64,000 bases of DNA from Combretum micranthum. Its lineage: Eukaryota > Streptophyta > Magnoliopsida > Myrtales > Combretaceae. A program made the translations under genes and the position numbers. A model generated the notes under the pieces. The model saw only the letters and a program-made list of their open reading frames with translations. It was not told the origin of the DNA and did not search any database. Where the stretch lies: assembly GCA_024138025.1 (NCBI GenBank), contig JAMXBD010000056.1, positions 1,302,001-1,366,000 on the forward strand, in the 5' to 3' direction. The number at the start of each line of letters is the position of its first letter. Position 1 is the first letter of the stretch. Shown here piece after piece: positions 37,690 to 48,230 of the stretch.

Positions 37690-38420
37690 TATGCTTAATC
37701 CTTATATGAGAAAATCTTTCTTAAACAAAAGTCTATTCACTTTCGTGTCTATCTTCTAATTAATACAACTTTGGATATTATGTCATGTGCATAGCGATGT
37801 GCTTGTTGCTTATTTAGAGACATCCTTAAATAAACTAATACTTAAGATGACTTAATTAAATGCTTAAGTGTGTGGTTGTCGTTACATTAATCCTGGTTGA
37901 GGAGCAACAACCTTGTTGGGCAATCCCAACATGGTAGTTAGGCGCTTAAGCCACTGAGGTTGGCTTAATAGGTAGCTGATAAGGGGAATGATCGTACGAT
38001 CGAATGTTTAACTACATTTCATGAGAAATAATATAGTATAGTTCATGACTTGTGGGGTAGATTGTACTACATTATGTTATGGACTAAGATAAATAAAGAG
38101 GCGTAACGGTTGTGAATCTTAGGCAAAACTACTACTTATACTGACTTAGGAGATAAATGTATTCAATCTACCTTTAACAATTTCCTAAGCAGCTACTTAT
38201 ACTCATGACCCTAAGGTTCCCATTATATTATCATAGTATAAGTGCTCCACTGTTGATTTACTTCACCTAAAATAAAGATCTAAATGGTTTGTTGTTACAT
38301 TTGCATTTATATTAGTGCGTGATCATATCATGTGTGTTTGTATTGCTTTTGTACTAGATTTCAACCCACTTTTATCTTATTGAGATGATGATGGCTCCAA
38401 TGGGGATCCATATGACTATC
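37690..38420 (+). repeat. Family R fragment, copy D
   Basis: Plus-strand order GATGTGCTTGTTGCTTATT (37796), GTTAGGCGCTTAAGCCAC (37936), GCTGATAAGGGG (37975) and AACGGTTGTGAATCTTAGG (38106) mirrors copy B between about 15545 and 15185. It is cut on the right by the miniature element at 38429. It might continue after 39270, but this was not established. Confidence 0.6.
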
Positions 38421-38428
38421 TGGGCTAG

Positions 38429-39261
38429 ACGTCGTCACGGTTCGGTTTAGGTCTGGAATCGGACTCAAACCGCTTGTTCTTGAATCTAAAAGTCGTGGAA
38501 CAGGAACCGGACCTGTTGGAGCCGGTCTGGTTCCTGGTTTTTAGGAACCGCCGGTTTTACGATTCAGTTCCGGTTCTAGAGGAACCGGAAACCATGAAAA
38601 AAATAATAAAAAACTAATTAAATAATTTACTTAATTTAACTAAGAAAAAATACAAAATAAATTTTTAACTTGAAATAACATTGAGTCTAACAATAATTGA
38701 TCATAGCATTATTTCAAAGAAATTCTATAATTATGTATTTATTTATATACAATCACTTGCACTTTTTTAGTAGTTATATTAACAATGTGACAGTATAAAA
38801 TATTCAAGATACAAATAATTCTCAATAACAAAAAACGAATCACACATTGTTAAGAAAGAAAGTCTAATTTTGTTAGAAGTCTGCATAAATTTAACAATAT
38901 ATGATTTCAAATGTATTTATTACTTATGTTGTTAATAATAACACATTAAATATTGTGAATAGAAAATAAATTTTTTATTATTTATGCAAAAGTAGTTTTA
39001 AATATTTGTTTTATAATTATAATTTTTTATAAATTTCTTTTTTTTCTTACTTTTTTTATAATTTTTATGGTGTAGAACCGCCAGTTCTTGAATCGGCGGT
39101 TTCAAAACTGTTGGATCATGTGGTTTTTAGTGATGGAACTATAAGGACCTGCTAGAATCGACGGGTGCTTTACCGATTCAGACTTGTAATTCTCGAGCCA
39201 ATTCTTTGTTCAAGAACCGCCGGTGACGGGTCAGGTCGGTTAGTTATGAGACAAATATCGA
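38429..39261. mobile_element. hAT-like miniature element with GGAACCGG subterminal repeats
   Basis: Both sides carry clusters of AACCGCCGGTT/GGAACCGG motifs around a very AT-rich core with no coding frame. TGGGCTAG (38421-38428) and TGGGCTAC (39262-39269) flank it, a 7-of-8 match consistent with an 8-bp target duplication. The extreme ends are poorly complementary, so the class rests on the duplication length and the likeness to the element at 45184-45905. Confidence 0.6.
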
Positions 39262-39269
39262 TGGGCTAC

Positions 39270-40808
39270 ATAAGAGTAAGTGATTATGCTCGCTAGACTC
39301 GATTTGCTTTTGATGAGGGCTTTCTTTCCCTTGTTAGACTTATGTTAGTTTTGACTGTTTGACTTTGAACCTCGGTTTGTACTTTCTATTTGATACTTTT
39401 TAAACGTGTTACTTCTCAAACACCAGCTTCCACTCAAACACTTAAAATTACTCTTTCTAAGCTCTCAAACACCATCTTCCGTTCTCTGCATTCAATTTCT
39501 CTCATTTGAGAAAAACTTAAAAGTCAAAATAAGAGTCCATAGTTTTTAAAAAGCCGTCAAGAATCTTCAACAGCCGCTGTCACGCTGCCGATTTGCCACC
39601 ACAGATAGTTTTCCTTCTCACTCTCCTTGTACTTTCAATATTATGTATATTATGATGAATCGTAAAATGTATATATATATGTATGTATGTACACAAGATG
39701 TAAATAACATGTTTATATGCTGATTTGTTAAAAAAGAAAAAAAAAAAAGTAAAACATATGAATAATAAAAAAAAAGAAAAAAAAAAGAATAGAATGTTTA
39801 TAGACTAATGTAAGTGCTATATCAGATGTTAATCTCAAGCATTTGGAATCATAAGATTTTAAAAGTTAATGTATAATGAATGACTAAGCAACCAAGCAAA
39901 AATTGGACATCGGGTTACGGAGGAAGAATACCTCGACAGATCAAGGCACAGCTTCAACAAGAATTCCTTAGAAGACCAAAAAGAGAATCAGGAAAAGTTC
40001 TCTACAAGCCAAACAACAAATAGGTTCGTCAGTTATCGGGATGCGGCAAAGTTTAACATCCCTAGGGCATATGAAGAGATATGCCACCGGAATGATGGTC
40101 CAGATCAAGAAGATCCAACCAAAGTTCTATGAAAGAGGGGGATAATCTTTACGTTGGTTCAGATAGTAGATCGGAAACCGGGGCTGTACAAGTTGGAATA
40201 GGACGACTAAACTTCTCAAGTGAAGAGAGATGAAAGTTAGCTGAACCATGGAGGGCTGCAATTATTATCAAACCATGGAGAGCTAATATATCGGTAGTAA
40301 AGAAAATACGCGTATAAATACGATTGATATTTTTAGTTACCGAAAAATTATGAAACTGATATTTTTGGATTCCTTACATTATTACGAGTCTAGCAGTGTT
40401 ATCAAAATATTTTTACCATTCGGTGTTCTAGGGCACGGTTTTCAATATCTGATCCCGTTCGGATCCAAAATGAACTAAATTTTGACAAATCTGATATTTT
40501 TAAGCTTTCCTATATGATTATGAACTATTATCCATAATTTCGTATTTGATATTGTTTAGGGTTTGGTTTTAATTTAGGTCGGCTTTTAGGGTTTTGATTT
40601 AGTATTTTAATTATAGGATTATTTTCTAACAGTTACGAAAATTCGAGGGTTTACACATAGCATATCGTATTTCGCATCCTTACTTTCATCAGATGCCGAC
40701 CATTAAGGGAAGAAACCTCTACATGGAACTAACTGACAAGAGAAGGGGTTGCAATGTAGCTCAAGAGGTATCAATGAATATTTTGAGATGGTTCGTTAGG
40801 AGGAAAAC
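39270..40808. other. Unassigned stretch, partly GC-richer
   Basis: The part at 39895-40300 is less AT-rich than its surroundings and has short readable frames (for example GYGGRIPRQIKAQLQQEF on the plus strand from about 39916, and RFVSYRDAAKFNIPRAY from about 40024), but I do not recognise a family. It may be internal sequence of the element whose LTR follows. A-runs near 39730-39790 were noted. Confidence 0.35.
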
Positions 40809-42501
40809 TGATAAGTCATTTTTACTCTATATTTTTCATAGGATTTTGAGCTCATTTTGCTAAGAATTTTAGATAAAATCCTATAAAATTGATGTTTTTG
40901 ATAAATAATATTGTTTTGAAACTCTTAGAATCCAATAAGGAATAATCAAAGTGTTTTAAATCCGATTGAGAGCCAAAAAAAAAAAAAAAGAAAAATCAAG
41001 ATTGCAGAAGTTGAGTCTTGTAAAGTCACAGTCGAGGCCAAACAAAGGAAGAAAATAGCAAAAATTGATCCATCAAGCCTTAACTGCGAGCTCTCGACAT
41101 GACCCTTAACTTCAGTCGAAGTGATTAAGCATCATTTTGGAGAAAATACACTATCGAGCCTTAAATCTCAACCCTCGACAATTGTTTTGACAGACCAATT
41201 CTTCATCAAAATTACCTCAAGTCTCAGCAATACAAGCCTCGACTTTCTCAATTTTACCCTCGATAGAGCAATGGACAAAAACTCATAGTTTACTTTGGAA
41301 ATTCCTGAAGTCGAGCCTAATTTTGCTTAATACGAGCCTCGACCAACAAATCATATGCAACCCTCGACAAGTGTTTTCACAGATCATATACGCACGCAGA
41401 AAATATCACAAATTCTGTTAGAGAGAATCTATCACTTGTCAATAAAGTAGGTCATGCTTTCTTTGCCTAGTAGCCTATAAATAAACATGCAAGCGTGCAT
41501 TGTAGAGTATGTACCAATAGTGTAAATCAGTATTACCATAAAGTAGATTTCTGAATGATTCTTAGGTAAAAGAATTTCCATTTCTTCTTACTTGAAAATT
41601 TCTTTTGTTTTCTGGGTAAAATCAATTTAACCCAATGTTCATAATTTCTATGAATTTCTTAGTAATTAATTAATTAATCTTTTCAATCTATTTTATTTCT
41701 TCTAATTCATGCTTATTTTGATAAATCCATGGAGAAATAAACTCCTACAACTTAGGGATTACGAATCCAATTCCTAATTCAGTTTGATTTCAAATGCGCT
41801 TTCGAGTTAATTTGATTGGGTGTTTGTAATTAGGGACTTGAACTTATACTTATGGTTTTTAAAGGAGTGGTGTACTCTTTTAGATCCACGATTAATTTCA
41901 ATTGGATAGATCGAGAGATCATTCAATTGAATAGATCTGTGATTGCTAATGGAGCCGATCTTAACTTCCTCTTGCTGAAGAATGGGTGAAGACTTTCTGT
42001 CACTTATTTTAAAAATTGATTGAGTTGTTTTTTCAAAATAATGGGTCTAATTAGAATTTCAGATTACTAGTTTTCGCTAGATCTAGAACTACTGACTTCG
42101 AAAGAAGCTTTAGTTTAAATTAGAGAATCCGCCGATATAAACACACAATTCAAATAGCTTTTAAGAAGTGTGTTGCTTTTAAGAAATCATTTTGATAAGG
42201 AATTGGGAAAGTAACCCTGAGCTGCTGTTTCATAGACGTTTCAGGCTTATTTCTTATTTTACCCATTAAACATTTGTGAATATTCCTAACTTAGCATAGT
42301 TGATTTTCTTTATGTTTTTCTAAACCTTTCTTTAGCTAGACAATGAATGAGGCTGGGACATTAGCTGCCAACCATTCCCTTGGGACCGACCTAAATCACT
42401 ATCTATGCTACATCTGATGGCACCGCTTGCCGTGTGAGACCGTAATTATTGAGCTTGATTTAGAAAACATTTATAAATTTGAAAAACTCAGTAAATGATC
42501 A
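40809..42501 (+). repeat. Athila-like LTR (solo or 3' LTR)
   Basis: It opens TGATAAGTCATTTTTACTC after a purine stretch (AGGAGGAAAA) and closes AATGATCA, giving TGAT...ATCA ends and 1.69 kb, in the size range of Athila/Tat LTRs. A TATA-type CTATAAATAAACATG lies near 41472. The 3' part carries CCTTGGGACCGACCTAAATC (near 42379), which resembles the CCTGTGGGATCGACCC block common in Athila LTRs. No target duplication was found and the ends were set by eye. About ten CTCGAC/GTCGAG-type phrases lie at 41027-41375. Confidence 0.5.
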
Positions 42502-42687
42502 GTATGAACTGAAATTTAATTAATCCAAACAAAAAAAGAGACTAAGCAACAATTGTCCATTGTACATTCCTGAATTTGATGGAAGATGTTTTTGTGTCAA
42601 CCCTCTTGAAACCTAGATTAAATTGAAGTTAATCTCTCTAATCTTGTGATGCATCGGTCGACATCATGCGGATGACATTCTGATTGA

Positions 42688-43599
42688 TAGGGGTGGGCAA
42701 AAAAACCAATCGAACCAAGCCAATCCGTAATCGAACCAATCCAAACTAAAAATGTGGTTTTTTTTTTTTTTAATGGTTTGATTTAAAATTTTTCCAATAC
42801 ATGAATTTATGATTTGGTTTAGAAGATAAACTAAACCAATCTGTAAAACTGAATCAACCTGTTTTAGACAAATATAATAATATTTTATTATATGTTCATA
42901 TGAATTCATTTAATATTTATTATTGGGAAATATTGATTAAAATTAACTTGTTTATTTTAAAAAAAAAAATAGACTCATGATATGTGTTTTTTTGTTGATA
43001 ATGAACTAATTTTTTTAATAGCTTTTAATTTTATAAAGTATGAAATTTATTTATTCAATTATAAACTCTTATTATGTATTAATTGTTTAATATATTTTAT
43101 CAGCGAATCATTTTATTCGTTCATGAATTTTGTTAATAGATGATTTTTATTTTAGCTAAATTTATTGGTGGATAATTAACTTGATGGTTCTATTAAAAAT
43201 TATAAATTATGACTTACTATGTATTGGTTGGTGAATGTATTTTATTGGTGGATAACTGATTTTATTAATAACTATAGATTAATAAGTATAATGAATTCAT
43301 AAAGTATTTTGTCATGGTTTATAATATAAATTTGTAAAATGATATAAATATTTAAGTATCTACACAAATGTAAGAAAACTAGAACAAAGAAAATTTTTAG
43401 TTAGAATTTTGATTTAATACGTAATTCAAATCAAATCAAACCAAACCGTTATTTAATGGTTTAAAAAATTTCTAATCTAAACCAAATCGTTACTAAATGA
43501 TTTGGTTTGGGATGAAAAAAAAAAAAAAACCAAACTGTAATTTATGCTTTGGTTTGATTTTACGAAAAACCAAACCAAACCAGTCCGTACCCACCCCTA
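42688..43599. mobile_element. hAT-type miniature element with perfect 8-bp target duplication
   Basis: Ends TAGGGGTGGG (42688) and CCCACCCCTA (43590-43599) are perfect 10-bp inverted repeats. CTGATTGA flanks both sides (42680-42687 and 43600-43607), exactly as hAT transposition leaves. Subterminal repeats of AACCAAACC type occur on both sides, inverted. The 912-bp body has no transposase frame. The perfect duplication suggests the element is comparatively young here. Confidence 0.93.
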
Positions 43600-43607
43600 C
43601 TGATTGA

Positions 43608-45183
43608 TTGTATAATTCACTCTAATAATAATAATGATATGATTCATCTAATAATGTTTTTAATTACCTTTTTTATATCCACTTACTAAGCTATGGTTAT
43701 ATACTTATACCCTTTTAGACTTCTTGTAAAAATTGAAGATTCGCCAATAAAATAACAGGAATGGTCCTAATAGATGAGAAGAATAGGGATTATGGGATGA
43801 AGGTTGAATGGGTACTAAACTACTGTAAAAGGGTTATTAAGTATGCATAAATGAAGTGTAATTCTTCAAATTATTTGCGTTTCTATTGTTGACCATGGCT
43901 TGAAAACTACCAATAGATTAGTTTGATGAGATAAGTTTGGTATATTCTACTTATTAATAGTAGTTAAGGTGTTAAGGCCACTAATAATCATTTTCATTTA
44001 AAATATACAATAAGACTGTCTTGATTAAACTAATAGGATGTGATTGTTCTAAAATGGTATCAAAGCAAAATAATCCAAAAAATACCAAAAGTATGAGTAG
44101 GACAATAGTTCTTTGTGTCACTATCATCCCCAAAATTTGTTCCAATTCGGTTTTTGCATTGAGAGAGTACAACAATGAACCATCATTGTGTTTGGTCTTT
44201 GGAAATTAGTTTTGGCCTTTCACACATGAGCTAGCTTCTTTCGCTTATCATTGCAAGCGACAACGTTTTATCGGTCCTTCCAGTGCTTTGTGGACAATCA
44301 ACACTAAAATTGTTGTAGTAAAAGAGGTTTTAGAGAGATCAGGTCTCTTTGAATTGTCTTGTGGAGAAGTGGACAATCATTTTCCTGTATGTAAGATGAG
44401 AATGGAAAATAAATACTTTGAACCTGGGCTAGACATTTTGATTTCATGGTTTTTTAATTGAGACATTGTAATTTTCATTCACCACACCATAATGCATTTA
44501 AAATTCCACTTCACTCTTTGAAGGTTCACATGCGCTTTCATCAGTCCAAACTTTCATTTCGGATTCTTGCTTTTTGCATAAATTTACACTTGTAATAAAT
44601 TATGCGTCTATTTTTCGATTCTGCATATTTTTTTTTTCTATTACATGCACTATCATATCATCGTCTCTTCTTCAAAAACTGAAAGGCAAAGGAATCAACC
44701 TAGGAAACTTACTTATCAAGATTCAAGACCTCTCTTTCCCTGCTAAAGACCAGTGCATTTGAATCAGGTGAATGTAGGTAAAGATCGTATATAATCAGTT
44801 TAGATTGTAATAACGTCGATTCGTCCCATAATCGTGTCACTTTTATGTTGTTTATGTGTAATTTTCATGTATTCTATCTATAACAGTGTTTTTAGTCATA
44901 CCATTATCCATATCACAAATTGTTAGGTCTTGTCTAAAGTTGTTGTATGGAAATATATATACATATATGTTGCCTTACTTTTTTTATTTCTACATATATT
45001 CAGCTAAGTGATATTTAAAACTAGTTGACCTACTTGTCGCTTTAGCTTTTGATAAACTACGGGAATGTCATATTTGTCAATGTACATATAAAGATATTGG
45101 GACATAAATGGAGCTTCTTTGCCGGCACCATTTTAATTCCTAGTGCATCAATGATTAGCTGAATATATGAGGTCTATGTTGGA
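43608..45183. other. Unassigned stretch with an LTR primer-binding-site remnant
   Basis: TGGTATCAAAGC at 44055-44066 matches the initiator tRNA-Met primer-binding site of plant LTR elements at 11 of 12 positions. Upstream sequence could be the end of a 5' LTR, but no partner LTR or gag was recognised. The open frames at 43981-44209 and 44574-44762 show no family. Confidence 0.4.
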
Positions 45184-45905
45184 CAGAGGTAAAGTTTGGT
45201 TCTGAACTAAGAATCGAACAGGAACCGTCACCGACGGTTCTAGAACCTAAACCGAACCAGTTTACAGGTCTTAGAACCGGTTAAGGAACCGCTAATTTTT
45301 CAATTCTTAGGCAGTTCTACAGCTTAGAACCAAGTGGAACTATGGTTTCAACCGTTTCACTGAACAAAAAATGAAAATAATTAGGTAAAAATTTTAAAAA
45401 TTATATTAAATATATAATTGTAAATGTTTACATTGTTTCAGCTGAATAATAAAATTTATTATCTATTTACAATATCTATTATTTTAATATCAATAATACA
45501 AATAAACATTACTTAAAATTATCTATAATTTAGTTTATATAAACTTTTCCTAAAAGCACAATTCATTCTTTAATAACGTGAGACTATTTTTTGTATTGTA
45601 ATTTTTTTGTCATCTCTAAAGTATTTGCAATGTCATATCACTGACTATAATTGATATTAATTGTGTTTGTATATAAATAAATACGTATTATAAACAAATT
45701 TTTAAAAATTTTGGCTAAATAATTTAACACTTTTGAATCTAATAATTAATTATTTTGAGTTTAAAATTTATTTTATTATAATACAAAATTCATTTTTGTA
45801 TTTGAAAAAAAAAAGGTTTTGTAGTTCCTTATTTTCAAGACCCATAAATCGGCGATTCCAGTCATAGTTTAGTTCGGTTCTGAAACCGTGCCAATCTTTA
45901 GCCTA
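45184..45905. mobile_element. hAT-like miniature element with GGAACCG subterminal repeats
   Basis: The left side (AACAGGAACCGTCACCG, then TTAGAACCGGTTAAGGAACC) and right side (AGTTCGGTTCTGAAACCG) carry inverted AACCG clusters around an AT-rich core. Ends GGTAAAGTTTGG and CCAATCTTTAGCC are partly complementary. It resembles the element at 38429-39261. No target duplication was found. Confidence 0.55.
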
Positions 45906-46303
45906 TTTATCTATTATGCAAGTATAAATTATTTGAAACACCAATGATTTGCAATCAAACAATTTTTACGTTTAGAAATATTATTTTAACCTAAAGATTA
46001 ATATTATTTGTCAAATATAATATATTATATTCATAGTGTATTATTTTTATTTAGTTAACACAATAGATGTGTATTTATAGATATTTAGCCTATCATTGAG
46101 TATGTGTCAAATGCAAATGGGTGAAAAGTGAAGATCAAAACAATGAGTTTACAATGTGATAATGTCTATCGGAATATAATCGTACCACATTCGTTCTTCT
46201 CTCTTTAATTGTGTTTTTAATGTCTCGTGTTTGCAAATGTGATGACTGACTTGTTTATCTTGTTCTCTATCTCGTTTAGAATCACCTAGTTAACTGTCAC
46301 AGC

Positions 46304-47038
46304 TAAGGATGCAACTAGGCGGATTGTTATAGCGTATTCTACTCGTCAAGCCATAAAAACCCTACAGGATCAAACCCTATAGGGTTATAGGACGGGTTTA
46401 AAAAAAATTGTGATCCTATGGGGTCACGGGTCGAGTTCATTGTAGTTATGACCTATAGGGTCAACCCGACCCATTAAGATTAATTAAAAAATAATTTTAT
46501 ATACCAAAACTTTGATATATCCATTTTTTATTATTTTTATAGCTCTATAATTGTATAATTTATTTTTTTATCCCATTGAAAATGTCATGCTTTTTTATAA
46601 TTAATAAGAGATAATATTCGTATTTATGTATCTATGTCAAGCATCAAGTAAAGTAGATTCTACTATGTTGTGATACAAATTGATTATCATACATCAAAAA
46701 TCAATTGTCTAGCTTATTGACTTTTTTTTTTATGTGTATCTTTACCATCAAATGAAAAGAAATTGAAACAAATAAGTAAAATGAAGAATATATCATAAAG
46801 ACAAATAAACAAATGATAAATAAAAAGAATGAAAAAGGAAAAAAAAGAAAAAAGTGTAAAAATAAAATCGGGTCAACAAGGCGGCATGGGCCATGACTAT
46901 GATCCTATAGGGTCAAGTTTGAGAATTGCACATAAAATCCTATAGGATCACGGGTCGGATTTAGGTAACCCTATAAGGAATCGGGTCGGTTTCGAGTTTT
47001 ATATGACTCATCCCAAACCCACCTCGGTTGTATTTCTA
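46304..47038. mobile_element. hAT-type miniature element with perfect 8-bp target duplication
   Basis: GTCACAGC lies at 46296-46303 and again at 47039-47046. The ends TAAGGATGCAAC and, inverted, TAGAAATACAAC agree at 8 of 12 positions. Both sides carry CCTATAGGGTCA and GGGTCGG motifs in inverted arrangement; the 735-bp body has no coding frame. The next miniature element abuts its right duplication. Confidence 0.88.
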
Positions 47039-47046
47039 GTCACAGC

Positions 47047-47875
47047 TTTTATAACCTGTAAAAAAATGCAGGTTTAGATTAAAAATTTTAGCCCATTTAA
47101 TGTGTGGGTCAAAATGGCCCATCCTACATAACTCACAAATTGAAGTGGGCCCACCCACTGCAGGTGGATTGGCCCGCAAATCACACTTACTAAACTTAAA
47201 AAAAAAAAAAGAAAGAAATATAAATCATATAGGGAAAAAAAAGTAATATATTATCTTCTTTATTTCTCTTCACTTCACGTTTCTATTATTTAATTGTCGA
47301 TTGTTGATTATGTATTTTTATGGGTGTTATGTTTTAAACTTTCAACTTTTATGTTTATATCCTTAGTCTTTTTATCAATACTTTTCTTTTATATTTATTA
47401 GATATTCAAATGCTTATATTTAAAATAAGCAACACAATATCAATTGATAATTTCTATAATGTATTTTTCTTTACCATGCCAAAGAAAAAAAATTAGAATG
47501 GATTCTAATTTCTATTAGTTAAAATAAATCCTTTTATGTTGAGATAAAAATTTTCAAAATAGAAGTCTACAATTTTTCCATACACGATTATGATCTAGGA
47601 TTAGTATGTAGGTAATTGACGAGATAAAGAGAAATATATTCTATATTTAAATTATTAAAATTTAAATTTAAATTCTTATAAATTTTTCAGTAAAAAATAT
47701 ATTAACGGGTTCGCGGGCTAGCCCACATAACCCAGCAACTCGCACAAGGCAAGTTGGGCTAAAAATTTTGGCTCACAAAGCAATGTGGGTCAAAACAGGT
47801 TGACCCGCATAACCCACAGGCTAAAACTAGGCAGGATAGGACGGGTTGGCCGCATAATCCGTTTGCACAACTCTA
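47047..47875. mobile_element. hAT-like miniature element with GCCCACATAACCC subterminal repeats
   Basis: The right end reads, on the minus strand, TAGAGTTGTGCAAACGG, fitting the terminal motif of the neighbouring hAT-type elements. Left-side motifs TTAGCCCATTTAATGTG and GTGGGCCCACCC are mirrored on the right (GCTAGCCCACATAACCC). The exact left end is obscured by the element at 46304-47038, which may have inserted into or next to it. No coding frame. Confidence 0.62.
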
Positions 47876-47982
47876 GTAGGGTCCGAATCGTTCTATCAAT
47901 AGCGTTAAGGTTTCATCAACCGGACGTAAAGGAAATGGAAATCTAAATCAAGAGCTTAAGAGGTGGTTGTCCATGCCACCAA

Positions 47983-48012
47983 TGGTGGTGGTGGTGGTGG
48001 TGGTGGTGGTGG
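47983..48012. repeat. (TGG)10 microsatellite
   Basis: Ten uninterrupted TGG triplets, followed by a G-rich stretch and a (GA)n run near 48035. No coding frame uses it. Confidence 0.95.
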
Positions 48013-48123
48013 GAGGAGATTGGGGGTTGGTTGCGAGAGAGAGAGGGGTAGTAAATTTAATTAATTTAGTACCTAAAAGAATTTGACCGAAATATTATTA
48101 GTATGCTCGAAAAGTTTTTCACG

Positions 48124-48230
48124 TACTAAATTGATGGATTTCAAAGTTCACATATTAAATTGATCGATTTCAAAATTCAAGTATCAAATTGATTAATTTT
48201 AAAATTCAAATACCAAATTATACATTTCAT
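48124..48230. repeat. 29-bp tandem repeat, about 3.6 units
   Basis: Units start at 48124, 48153, 48182 and 48211 (TACTAAATTGATGGATTTC, TATTAAATTGATCGATTTC, TATCAAATTGATTAATTTT, TACCAAATTATACATTT). Exact spacing of 29 bp with base changes between units. It resembles ends of old inverted-repeat elements rather than a satellite. Confidence 0.85.

Noticed and set aside
44055..44066. tRNA-like sequence
   Set aside because: Only a 12-base primer-site match is present; there is no cloverleaf, A box or B box around it.
48124..48230. Regular short repeats as a CRISPR array
   Set aside because: Units are contiguous 29-bp tandem copies with no unique spacers, in plant nuclear DNA.
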